This document shows, in pieces, positions 32,948 to 42,979 of a stretch of 64,000 bases of DNA (position 1 is the first letter of the stretch; each line of letters begins with the position of its first letter). The position numbers and the translations under genes are program-made. A model generated the notes under the pieces. The model ran no database searches. It was not told the DNA's origin and worked only from the letters and a program-made list of their open reading frames with translations. This DNA comes from Pictodentalium vernedei (Eukaryota > Mollusca > Scaphopoda > Dentaliida > Dentaliidae). Location of the stretch: the NCBI GenBank assembly GCA_031216915.1, contig CM062291.1, positions 37,390,484-37,454,483 of the forward strand. The letters run 5' to 3'.

Positions 32948-33060
32948 GAAATCCCCAAGGCAGAAAAGCGCCAAAGCATAAGGCCGAAAAGCGTCAGGCC
33001 GAAAAGCGCGAGGCCGAAAAGCAATAACGCCTTTTTGAACTATATACTGAAAAGCGCCAG
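32948..33060. repeat. Short-motif array, AGGCCGAAAAGCG
   Basis: Five or six copies of a 12-13 bp phrase (AAGGCAGAAAAGCGCC, AGGCCGAAAAGCGTC...) in one orientation. It looks like a single surviving arm of a motif-array element. Confidence 0.6.
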
Positions 33061-33116
33061 GCGACGAATAATCGAAAAATAACATAAAGGGAACCCCATG
33101 AATAATGAGAACCCCA

Positions 33117-33910
33117 TTAGCTCTGGCGTCTCTTCCCCACTCACTCGGACTCTCCAAGTGAAGGATGAGAGCCTGAGCGTCCACCTAACCGTGGAATCAA
33201 AGACCACAGACGACCAACCAGCTCCCTAGGGGAGATGTAGTACATTTTGTGAGAGAACCGCCTCTCACAGTGGTCCAAAGAAGACGGATCTTACGATCAA
33301 GAAGAAGAGGAAGAGACCATCTACTAAGTGCCGAGGCGTCCGATGATTGTCCGTAAGTGTTCCCAAAGAAAAGGGAGAGAAGAAAGAAGAGAAGGCAGAG
33401 GGGCAGGTAGGGAAGTCCATTACTATCTTCCATCTCAAACACCAGTGACTCCCATCCAAACCCCAATTCCTTCTCAGAAACAGACTTGGAGGATGCGGTT
33501 ATAACTAATGAGGATGAGGCAGATATGGAAACTGGTTCTTCGAAATTTACATCTTCAAACGCTCCCTCACTTCTGAGTAAGCTGCTGGTATCTTTTCGGA
33601 GATCAGAAGTTTGACTGAAAATATAAATGCCTGTCACCGCGCGTCAGAAAAAAACATGAAAAGAAGACGACAGGAAGAACTGCTAAGACGGGTGAAGAAA
33701 CCAGTCTCCCCTATCACCAAGCCATCTTCGCCGTTCAAAACCCCCTCACAGCCACCGGCCAGGAAAATGAAAAAAACGCACAGATCATTAAAACACTGTT
33801 AAACGCATTTCAAAACCTTTACTACCTTTGCCATCAACTCTGATTCAGAAAACATCACAGATGAATACTTCGATTTGAGGCGAGAAGGGTTACATAACCC
33901 CACCCCATGC
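33117..33910 (+). pseudogene. ORF1-like retroelement family, copy B (broken)
   Basis: In one frame it reads GVSSPLTRTLQVKDESLSVH, against GISCPVSWTVQEVGMSVYLK in copy C. It continues with stops through a Lys/Arg-rich block (KKKRKRPSTK). A later part (33611-33802) reads RQEELLRRVKKPVSPI and ends in a basic tail, as copy A does. It is a degenerate member of the family at 34878-35582. Confidence 0.55.
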
Positions 33911-33914
33911 AGTA

Positions 33915-34060
33915 GTTCCTCGAAATCCACAAACTACGTATCGCGTCAGTCGAGTAACGTGTGTTTATCTTACATACACGTCCACGCTGTATAGTTACTC
34001 GAAATCCACAAACCACGCACCACGTCGGTCGAGTAACGTGTGCTCATCTTATTCATTGCA
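33915..34060. repeat. Direct duplication of about 75 bp
   Basis: TCGAAATCCACAAACTACG through GAGTAACGTGTG occurs twice in direct orientation, about 80 bp apart. Confidence 0.75.
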
Positions 34061-34279
34061 AATCACAGGCCCACTTAATACCTATATCACAGTTAATCGA
34101 CCACCGATTCTATCAAGGTCGCCAATAAATTCGAAGTCATCGTATCAGCAACGTCAGTCTGAATTACCTAATTGTCTCCAGAGCAATACATTATAATGTC
34201 AACAATGATTTACTCAGATTATGCGGTGAAGCTATGGACAATACATAGCTAACATCACGATTTGACAGACTATGAGAAA

Positions 34280-34575
34280 CTGTACTTGGCTGAGGGTTAA
34301 AATAAATACCTACTCTCATCGAGCCAAGAACGAATCATTTCAGCCATGAGATCCGACTTCCATAATTGTGCAGGCAGGGTTAGATTGGTTGAAGACATGC
34401 GCACTATCGACGTGCAGTACGCCTTAGTACACGGCGTCATCGTGCCCACTTGTGGACAGTCGGGGTGAAGTGCCTTGCCCAAGGACACAACGCGGGAGTC
34501 CGAATCGATTACTTAGACGGTCACCCATCCAAAGCCCGGACGTTAGAAGACCCCAGTAAAGGCTCTTGTCCCTGT
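34280..34575 (-). mobile_element. SINE with a 5S rRNA-like head
   Basis: On the minus strand, CTTTGGATGGGTGACCGTCT closely matches the 3' internal-promoter segment of 5S rRNA. It is followed by the body CCTTGGGCAAGGCACTTCAC and CACAAGTGGGCACGATG. The body aligns with the SINE at 17645-17899, which has a tRNA-like head. Swapping of 5S and tRNA heads on a shared body is known among metazoan SINEs. The exact ends are not defined. Confidence 0.5.
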
Positions 34576-34877
34576 GTGACACAAACAAACACACAGCAGT
34601 TGTAAGAATTAATGGAATGACAGGAACCCAAGCTGGTCTCTCACTACCGTTTATAATCTATAACAAAGAGGTACACAGAATTCTTTTCAACCCTTCCAAT
34701 CCCAACTAAGGGGGTATATATAGTACGCGCTACTGGATCTGAGTGTAACGTATCACCAAATGAATCTGAATTGAAAAATCCACAAATACTACAATTTACA
34801 GCCAAACCACTACTATAAAATCAGGCTGCATCTGATTTGAATAACACCTTTCATTCATTCACACTTCTGACTGCAGA

Positions 34878-35582
34878 GTGTACACATCTAACATGGAGCT
34901 ACCAGATAGATTGGAGAAAACCATCGCAGCTCTGGGCATCTCATGTCCTGTCTCCTGGACTGTCCAGGAGGTAGGCATGAGTGTCTACCTGAAATTGGAA
35001 TTCCAAGTTAAGAAACCTGAAAAAGACGAAACACCATCCTCTTCGGGGAGAGGTAGCACCTTTGGAGAGAGGATCCCCTCTCCCACTGGTCCTCACCCGA
35101 AGAGGCACGGATGCCCTGAGAAGAGGAAGAAGAAGAGTCCATCAAACAAGCGCAGGGACGCCCGGCGCTTGGAGGCATTCCGGAACAGGAAGAAAGAGTT
35201 GAGTGAGGGGGTGGAGGTCCTGGAGGCAGCCGCCAGTTCCCCTCCTTGTCCCACTGGTACTCCCAATCAACTGCCGGCTCCTGAGCCGGTAAAGTTGGAT
35301 GAGGAACGTCCAGTGGAGACTGAGGAGGAACTGGAAGTTGCTTTTTCACCACCTCCCACCCCTCACTCCCCTCTTCCTTCACTACCGGAACGCCTGGACC
35401 AGGAAGATCCAGCCAATTTGTCGGTAGAAGAACTCTTCAAAAGATCCAAAGCACTATTAGAAGAGAGCTACAAATACTGTCCTAAAGAGATGCACACCAC
35501 AGCGGCCCAAGAAATCCAAGCAACATCACCATCAGAACCACCTCCAAGGAAAAAACACCGAAAAAGGAACAAACGCGGCTAA
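34878..35582 (+). CDS. Uncharacterised ORF1-like protein of a repeated element, copy C
   Basis: An open frame of 234 codons whose product I do not recognise. The N-terminal 55 residues could form a small fold (VSWTVQEVGMSVYLKLEF). A Ser/Gly-rich SSSGRGSTFGERIPSP stretch follows, then a strongly basic block (KRKKKSPSNKRRDARR), a long Pro/Glu-rich region and a basic C-terminus (PRKKHRKRNKRG). Basic, low-complexity proteins of this size are typical of retrotransposon ORF1, and related copies lie near RT fragments, so that role is inferred. The start may be M7 (MELPDRLEK) instead of M1. The stop is followed by a GCGCGCCTTCGGCGCGC hairpin at 35685-35701, which is partly conserved after copy D. Confidence 0.5.
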   Translation: MYTSNMELPDRLEKTIAALGISCPVSWTVQEVGMSVYLKLEFQVKKPEKDETPSSSGRGSTFGERIPSPTGPHPKRHGCPEKRKKKSPSNKRRDARRLEAFRNRKKELSEGVEVLEAAASSPPCPTGTPNQLPAPEPVKLDEERPVETEEELEVAFSPPPTPHSPLPSLPERLDQEDPANLSVEELFKRSKALLEESYKYCPKEMHTTAAQEIQATSPSEPPPRKKHRKRNKRG

Positions 35583-36089
35583 ACCTCCTCCTTCCTTTTC
35601 CTCCATGGACACGCCTAGACATGCGATACCAATCTTCTACAGTCACTGAGGGTCGAAAGGGGCCTGTCCCCCATACCGTCCCTGCGCGCCTTCGGCGCGC
35701 GAAATCATTTCTTCTTTTCTGAAAAACACTACCACTCAACGATGTTCTGTGAATTCCAAAATAATCTCTGGAAAACAACGACCCACAAAGTGATGTCCAC
35801 CTGTCTGCACATGTCTTATGATAATTGGTTCAAACACGGGACACACGTCACTCACAGGAATCCAGTCCTTGAGTTAATTCCAAAGTCAGAATAATACGGA
35901 AACTGGTCCTGAACAGAGCATATCTATTTTACTCATAGACGAATATACCGATAAAATATACAGATCTATGAATGAGCAAAATGTAACTTTGACAGAATTT
36001 CCCATGCTCATCTTCGATGGCTACTTCGGGCTACTTTTTGGTTTTTGTCGTCCCTTTCTTACTGCCGTCTGTTGTTTTCGTTATCGATA
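35583..36089. other. 3' flank of ORF1-like copy C
   Basis: The first 130 bp (GAGGGTCGAAAGGGGCCTG, the GC hairpin) are shared with the end of copy D at 39495-39560. The remainder has no recognised feature. Confidence 0.4.
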
Positions 36090-36337
36090 TTAACCATTTA
36101 CTGAACGTAACGGCCAAAACCGGCCAGCGCTATTCTCAAAAATCGCCAAATACTTTTCATTATTTTTTTTCATTTTTGTCTCAAAAACATAGGTAAAGAC
36201 TTCTCATTGGAACGAGCTCGTTCCAATGAGGGGTCATAACCTATGTTTTTTGGAGACAAAAAAAAATGAAAAAAATTAGTTATTCAAAATTTTTTTTGCC
36301 AAGTGTCGTCTGCTTTTCATGTTAGGTAATGGGTTAA
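36090..36337. mobile_element. TTAA palindromic MITE, copy 7
   Basis: Complete, with TTAA at both ends. The loop is shortened, so the two arms meet at GGAACGAGCTCGTTCC. Confidence 0.85.
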
Positions 36338-37048
36338 ATAGTCAGTCAGCCGTCTGTGTTTCCACTCGTAATTACAGTGCTAATTTTTCTAATTAAATAT
36401 ATATCAGTGCTATTTTTATAATTGAATCGACAGTCAGTCATCACTTTTTGGTAATTATCATCCATACCCCGGACATCAACTTCTTCATGCCATATGGACC
36501 CCATCATTGTACTACTCGGCGTTCTTGTGGCTGTGGCGGCAGTCAAAGAGGAAATGGTGCATGCTTTCGAAAATGTCCACATTGGCAGTCGGTTGAATCA
36601 TTTGTGATTTTCCCCACGGGGCTCTGAAAGCTGGGGTGTTCAAGTCTGTTTATTTTCTCTTTAATGGTTCTACGACATTTTAAGTTCAACGTATGTTTAT
36701 CCTGAATATTAAATATTGAAGTAAAGTATTATGTGTGTGTTCAGCTATAATATAAACATTACGGGAAATGGCATCTGCAGAAACCACACGAGTAAACTAA
36801 CTGTGAAGGGGAAGCGAATCCTTAAGCAAATGGAATTTATAGGAAGAAACTGTTCAATAATGTTTTCATGGGGGTGTGGGGGGGGGGGGGGGTGTACCAA
36901 GCATAACATATGGTACGGAAGTGATACCTCTAAACCAAATGGCTTTAAAGAGCTAGGACACGCTCAGAACGATGCAGTTCGATGGATAACGGGGTCGAGT
37001 AATGCCGCAGCACTAGAAGCCATAAGGGTTGAGCTTGGTGGACGGGGA

Positions 37049-37290
37049 TTAACCCTTTACCTAACATGAAAAGCAGACGACACTTACAAAAAATATTCTT
37101 GAATAACGATTTTTTTCATTTTTTGTCTCAAAAACATAGGTTATGACTCCTCGTTGGAACGAGCTCGTTCCAACGAGGGGTCATAACCTATGTTTTTGAG
37201 ACAAAAAATGAAAAAAATAATGAAAATTAATTGGCGATTTTTGAGAAAAGCGCTGGCCGGTTTTGGCCGTTACGTTGGGTAAAGGGTTAA
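37049..37290. mobile_element. TTAA palindromic MITE, copy 8, with paralogous empty site
   Basis: The MITE interrupts GGACGGGGA[TTAA]GGACAGGAAAG. The paralogue at 22064-22083 reads GGATGAGGATCAAGGACAGG without an insert, so exactly TTAA is the target site and is duplicated. The arms are perfectly matched. Confidence 0.92.
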
Positions 37291-37975
37291 GGACAGGAAA
37301 GACTTGATGAAACTTTGCTATCTTAATTATTTGGTGAAAGTCCCCGACAGCCGATGCTGTAAATTAATGTTCCAGAATATTTGGAATTCAAACATAAAGA
37401 CAGGGTGGCTAGACCAAGTAATGGAATTAATAGAGAACTATTCAATGGAGATCTAGGACTTAGACGTGGACACATCCCCGGGTAAAAAGTCGTCAGAGAA
37501 AGAGTTATGGTGGGTTGTAACCTGAATTGGCGAGGAGAGGTCTCTGGGTGACCAACGTGATAAAGAGAAGCCTGGTTCTGAAGGGTACCTTGATGGCACC
37601 TTTGTGGGTCACTGTTGTTCAAGATGATGTCGAGGTCACTGAAAGCTTAAGGGGGGAAACTGGGAAATAAAATGAAAAGAAGTGCCAAATGTGTAATTTT
37701 GGCATAGCAGAGACCCTGGAATACTTTCTATTAGAATGTCCAAAATACCAGTCTAACAGAATAAGGGAGGACATGTGGTTAGTGAGTGACACAAAGGGGA
37801 GAGTGTTAGTATGATTATCGGAGAGATTGTGAAGAGTGGGGTGCGGGATGTCATCAAGGAGTTCGTCTCAGAGTGTTGGGAGGAGAGAAGAGGCGTGTGA
37901 ATAAAGAGGCTTTTGGGAGCACAGAGCTGATCAAGGCCATCTCACCCGAGAACCGCGACAAACCAACGGCCAGCC

Positions 37976-37979
<4 letters not shown>

Positions 37980-38039
<60 letters not shown>
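37980..38039. repeat. (ATT)n tail
   Basis: Twenty TTA/ATT units form the 3' microsatellite tail of the non-LTR copy. The equivalent tail at 22821 has only four units. Confidence 0.9.
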
Positions 38040-38045
<6 letters not shown>

Positions 38046-38489
38046 AGACCGCCTCAATATGTTTGCCTTTCATGCCTGTGTGGCCCCAATCCGTAGATTT
38101 GTGAATTTTGTTGATAAAGACTGTAAATGTTGCTCCAACAGTTCCCAACAGTTCTCCCAAAACTGTTGAAGTTACTGATTGTTGAGGACGTTCTGTGTGG
38201 TTGATTGACAGTCACATAGGATGGCAATGTCTCTTGTGATATCATTACTCACCCAGTTATTTGCAAACGTAGGATCTGTTTCTAGGCCCTAAAAAAATCT
38301 ACATGGTTATAATTATTGTTGGTCTCATTGGAAACTGTCTCTTTCAAGTTAGTGGGTTCATAACTAAATTTTCTAAAAGATTTGCCTCTAATACTATGGT
38401 AATATTCAATGATGGATCACTACTGGGCAATCCACATCATCATTCTCACCTTGGACTCTGAGGTAACAACATCGATCAAAGGGAGCTCC
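38040..38489. other. Unassigned non-coding
   Basis: No gene or repeat is recognised. Small ORFs read across the ATT tail and are not supported. Confidence 0.35.
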
Positions 38490-39560
38490 CGTTTGAGATC
38501 CCGAAGACACTGCTATGGTTGAAGGCTGTCCAAGCAAGCTCTTGGATTATCCAGGTGCGCAAGGGCAAAATTCACCTAGCAGTGGATTTTAACAAAACAC
38601 CCGAATAGAGTCCTTGGAGAGGTGTAGCACCTTTCGGGGGGAGGGGGTCCTCCCGCTCTGGTCACCCTCTAAGTGACTCGGACTTGCCGTACAGTGATGC
38701 TAGACATCGAATCTGCGAAGAGGACATGGAGAAGGGGAAGTGAAAGAGGGGCCCTCCGCCGAGCAACGCGATGCCCGTCGAATGACGGAGGTCTTGGAGA
38801 GGAGGAGGAAGAAGGAAGAGAAGGTGGCAAGTGAGGGCGTCGATAGGTCGACTCGTGTCACCCCGACCGACCTCTGTCAAGCCCCGCACCCCCTTCCCAC
38901 GCATGAGGAGGGTCCAAAGGACACTGGGTCGCCAGGAGACAAATCCATCTTCAAACCACCACACTCTTCGCCTGAAGGGATACAGAAGGGAGATTTGTCT
39001 GTGGTGCGGGAAGTTGCCTCTGACGATGCACCTTCCATCCCTCCAACTCTTACTCCTCCAGCTTATTCTGACCAGAGCCTCGATCAAGAGGCGAGTACCC
39101 TAGAATTCGTGGAGATGTTCCTGGGAAAGGAGGTCAGCAACGAAAAGGTGCGACAAAAACTGTAGGAATGTCATTATGGTTACCGACGGATCCGTATAGA
39201 CATGGAACAACCCAGGAGCCACCTCCATGGAGATATAGACTACTACGAGCAAAAAAAGAGAGGTTCCACTGAGAAATACGGGAAGCCTTAGCGGATGCAG
39301 CAGCTAGGTCGAGACCATATCACCGAGACCAGTCCTCAAGCGCTTCTCACACAATTCCATCAACAACACCAGCTGCTACAGTCTCGTCAACTCAACCACC
39401 TCCTCCTCCGAAGAATCACAAAGACACAAGTACCTAGACACTTTCCTCCTTTACCACGCTCAGACATAAAAAGAAAAAAACTATTTGACAGTTATTGAGG
39501 GTCGACAGGGGCTTGCTCCACACCGGCACTGCGCGCCATCGCTGCGCCTAACATTTATTT
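38490..39560 (+). pseudogene. ORF1-like retroelement family, copy D (broken)
   Basis: It begins in one frame with SSWIIQVRKGKIHLAVDF, matching VSWTVQEV...LKLEF of copy C. After a frame change it has RCSTFRGEGVLPLWSP, matching the GRGSTFGERIPSP segment. The longest surviving frame (38740-39165) has a basic block followed by Pro-rich sequence. The 3' flank GAGGGTCGACAGGGGCTTG matches copy C. Confidence 0.55.
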
Positions 39561-39739
39561 TGATTTTCTTTGGCAACCCAGGGGCACCAGCTGTAGTTGC
39601 AATCACCAAAACGTAGCGACTTCTGATAACAAAAAGAAGATCCTCAGAATCAAACTCAAACGCCTTAGCAAAGAACTTCTTCACACCAAACCCAGCAAAA
39701 TATTGAGGCATTACTCTTGATAAAAGAGTCACCTCTCTA

Positions 39740-39945
39740 AGCACGCAACTACCATTGTTAGTGAGGCCACGAAACGAATAAACATTTTCACGGCAAAAAT
39801 TGAGGAGCCAACTCAGATGTCCTTATCAAACTTTACAAAACGTTTGTGAGGTCAATATAACTATCATTACTTCCAGTCTCTCTGATGCCCACATCAAAAC
39901 ACTCCAACGAATACCAAACCACACCCCATGGACATTACTATATTC
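39740..39945 (+). pseudogene. Non-LTR RT C-terminal fragment
   Basis: One frame reads DVLIKLYKTFVRSI and, after a stop and shift, the next reads SLSDAHIKTLQRIPN. Jockey-like and related non-LTR proteins have an LYKTFVRS...L..hI..LQRIQN segment after the RT domain. It is short and isolated and could be the tail of the element starting at copy D. Confidence 0.45.
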
Positions 39946-40179
39946 CAGTGATCGTGCTAAGGGAAGCTATAGCCCCTTCCCCGTCGGGAATGCAAGCTTC
40001 CTTGCGGGGGATATCCTCGCGCCGCCTCTGCTGCATGCCCGATTCACTGATTCAACACTCCTGTAACTGTGCAGTATGGTTTAGCGAAACCATTGAACTT
40101 GGATATTTTATCAAGCCATACGTAGTCACTCTATGATGGTGCCCAGCACGAGAGATTATGTGCCCCCCCCCCCCCCCCC

Positions 40180-41830
40180 CCGCCACGAGCACATCTCGCT
40201 CTAGCCCTTGACATCAAAGTCCCATGTCTCGATCAATGTAGCTATTTCAATTACTTTCCTATGGAGACCCTGTATGTTGGCATACGCCACTTTTAGGGTA
40301 CCTGGATTCTCTGACTTCCCCCCTGCTGATCCTATTATTTCCTGACGGTAAGCTCGGTAATTTCGTTCTCTTCCCCTCGCTCTTGTTAACCCTTTACCTA
40401 ACGTAACGGCCAAAACCGGCCAGCGCTATTCTCAAAAATCGCCAATTAATTTTCATTATTTTTTTCATTTTTTGTCTCAAAAACATAGGTTATGACCCCT
40501 CGTTGGAACGAGCTCGTCGAGCTCGTTCCAACGAGGGGTCATAACCTATGTTTTTGAGACAAAAAATGAAAAAAAATAGTTATTCAAGAATTATTTTTGC
40601 AAGTGTCGTCTGCTTTTCATGTTAGGTAAAGGGTTAACCACACCCGTGTCCACTCTTGCAATTGTATCCCCCCACCCCGCCCTCTTCAAAAAGGTTCTGC
40701 TACCTGTAGAATCTGTTCTGCCAACACTCTGTCGTCATCCTGCTAAGACGCAACCCGTCTCGCCCTGCAGACCCCCCCCCCCCCTTACTCAAAAACGTTC
40801 CCCAATGATCAATAAAGGGTATTCACTAATCAGCACTGAAATCCTCCAACTCCTCGTTCAACTCCATAATCCTCGAATTTCGCACGTTCCCACCCCTAGG
40901 TCATGAAGCCCAACAGATACCACTATCCCTTCCATTTATACTGAGCAGTTTACTGACTAAACCCCTGTACGACTCCGCCAGTCTTACTGACTCTCTCCTG
41001 ATATTGTTGGACCCCACATGAACCACTACTACCGGATCCGATCCTGACCCCGCCACAATACCATCCACCCGACGCCTCAAATCTTCCACCTTAGACCCAG
41101 AAAAACACAAGACAGTCCGATTTGAACTGTCAGGACACAGACTATCTTGTCAATTCTGACTACAATGCTCCGCCCTGCTACAACTAACTTTCTTTTATTC
41201 TTCCTACCTCTCCTCCAGACCCTATATCACCTGCAACAAGCATCATTTGGCGGCATTCGAACTCTTCTTTCTCTTAACCGTCCTCATTATCATATCTGTC
41301 CCGTCGACATCAGCAACCATCTTCTCCCTCTCGCCCTCTCCCTCATCCTCTTCCCAAAAGGCCCCAGAATCCAAAACACTGAATCTATTTTCTAAACAAC
41401 GCTTAGCAACCTTATCAGCTTTACACTGACTCTGGCCTCCTAACTCTGTCCAGTTCTGTACTGACTCCACTCTCCGAATTTTGCTACTGGATCTCCTCAG
41501 CGGCATTCCCCCACATCAAGCGCCCCCACCATTTTCTGTCTCTCTTTCTCCTTTGAATCCACAACCACCTTCCACCCCACTATCGTAGTTAACTTTCATC
41601 GGGGTGCCCCCCCCCCCCGGCTATAACAGTCCTCCCCGTCCTCCCCTTCAGCTCCGCAAATTCTCGCTCGAACCCAACACACTTCTCTAATGTTATTTCG
41701 CACACATCCCACTACTGTCCATTGGTCGACCACCCCATACCCCACATTACACTCTCTGCACATCTCTGCATCCGCCACCTGTACACCCCGACTTACCTTC
41801 GGCCACTGGACCTCTTTACTAACCATACTT
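40180..41830 (-). pseudogene. CR1-like non-LTR element, ORF1 and start of ORF2
   Basis: Read right to left, 41826-41596 has a Cys-rich segment (AEMCRECNVGYG). Next, 41110-40901 has CFSGSKVEDLRRRVDGIV and VVVVHVGSNNIRRES, the pattern of the SGNH-esterase-like ORF1 domain known in CR1-type elements. Then 40413-40201 has LKVAYANIQGLHRKVIEIAT, the first block of the apurinic endonuclease at the start of ORF2. The frame shifts between these segments, a TTAA MITE lies between ORF1 and ORF2, and ORF2 stops at 40201 beside a C run. Only the 5' half of the element is present, unlike the two 3' halves at 21-23 and 37-38 kb. Confidence 0.6.
40386..40637. mobile_element. TTAA palindromic MITE, copy 9
   Basis: The copy has perfect arms, consensus ends and TTAA on both sides. 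It is inserted in the minus-strand CR1-like element between its ORF1 and ORF2 segments. Confidence 0.9.
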
Positions 41831-42411
41831 ACCTCTGTCAGGATACCAGTCGACTACTTATCATCCATGTTTACAAATATAATGCCAATACTGACCGAAA
41901 TAATAGTAACAGAAAATAACCAAACCACACGAAAAGGGGCAAAGTAAAATAAATTAATAAAAACTCTCGAGATACTACGGCCTAACGTGCTTCACTGCGT
42001 GGTAATCCCCAAAAAGACCTACAAACTAAATATATAAATAAACCTTTCTGAAATAAAACTAGGAAAATAAAATACTTATCTTCTTCTTCCGTGTTCTGTC
42101 CACATTCAACATATTAAATATTCTGACAGGTGTACGCTTGCTTAAAAGCTGGACAGGTGTACGCTTGATTAAAAATTACCCTCCATAAACAGTTTCGTAG
42201 AATTTTCTGACTTCTCTTCGTGTGTAGTATTCACCACAAACCACCACAATATAATAATAAAAAACCACCCTCATAACATGTAATTACTATAATTTTTTAA
42301 TATCACTTTTCAGACCTCGATCATTTTTATTTTAGCATATTTAAGATTTCCAACATATTGTTTTGTATTTATTCTATTTTATGGAAGCGTATTGGTGTCA
42401 CAGGAGAAATT
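41831..42411. other. Unassigned non-coding
   Basis: A short direct duplication (GACAGGTGTACGCTTG, 42127 and 42151) is the only structure seen. Confidence 0.35.
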
Positions 42412-42890
42412 TTTTTTTTCTCTTACGTAGGAGTTGGTATCTCTTACGTAGGCGTTAATATCTCTTACGTAGGAGTTAGTATCTCTTACGTAGGAGTTAG
42501 TATCTCTTACGTAGGAGTTAATATCTCTTACGTAGGAGTTGGTATCTCTTACGTAGGAGTTAGTATCTCTTACGTAGGAGTTAGTATCTCTTACGTAGGA
42601 GTTAATATCTCTTACGTAGGAGTTGGTATCTCTTACGTAGGAGTTGGTATCTCTTACGTAGGAGTTAGTATCTCTTACGTAGGAGTTAATATCCCTTACG
42701 TAGGAGTTAATATCTCTTACGTAGGAGTTGGTATCTCTTACGTAGGAGTTGGTATCTCTTACGTAGGAGTTAGTATCTCTTACGTAGGAGTTAATATCTC
42801 TTACGTAGGAGTTAGTATCTCTTACGTATGAGTTAATATCTCTTACGTAGGAGTTAATATCTCTTATGTAGGAGTTAATATCCCTCACGT
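42412..42890. repeat. 21-bp minisatellite, TACGTAGGAGTTAGTATCTCT
   Basis: About 22 units. Variation is mostly one dinucleotide step (GTTGGT, GTTAGT or GTTAAT). The unit length is a multiple of three, so it stays open for over 150 codons on both strands (YVGVSIS repeats plus, SYVRDTN repeats minus). These are not genes. It lies just upstream of the integrase exon 1. Confidence 0.95.
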
Positions 42891-42979
42891 GCGTTATGTG
42901 GACAGGTGGTCACATAATGTGAGGTTTCAGAATAAATGAAGTCAAGTACGGAGTTGTGGTCTGGCGTAGTGCGACAAGG

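Larger units (their letters stand above)
36745..38039 (+). pseudogene. Second non-LTR copy, 5' truncated and interrupted by a MITE
   Basis: The sequence is colinear with 21765-22830. It has the NINITG...NHTSKL thumb segment, RWITGSSNAAALEAIRVELG, the zinc-ribbon region (TGCCAAATGTGTAATTTTGGC) and the CGACAAACCAACGGCC 3' end. It lacks all RT catalytic blocks and has several frameshifts and a 14-G run. A TTAA MITE sits at 37049-37290. Confidence 0.8.

Noticed and set aside
33611..33802. Independent small basic protein gene
   Set aside because: It is the tail of a degenerate ORF1-like copy matched at 7.2 kb and has no start of its own.
42358..42888. 157- and 169-residue ORFs on both strands
   Set aside because: A 21-bp minisatellite is a multiple of three and stays open by construction.
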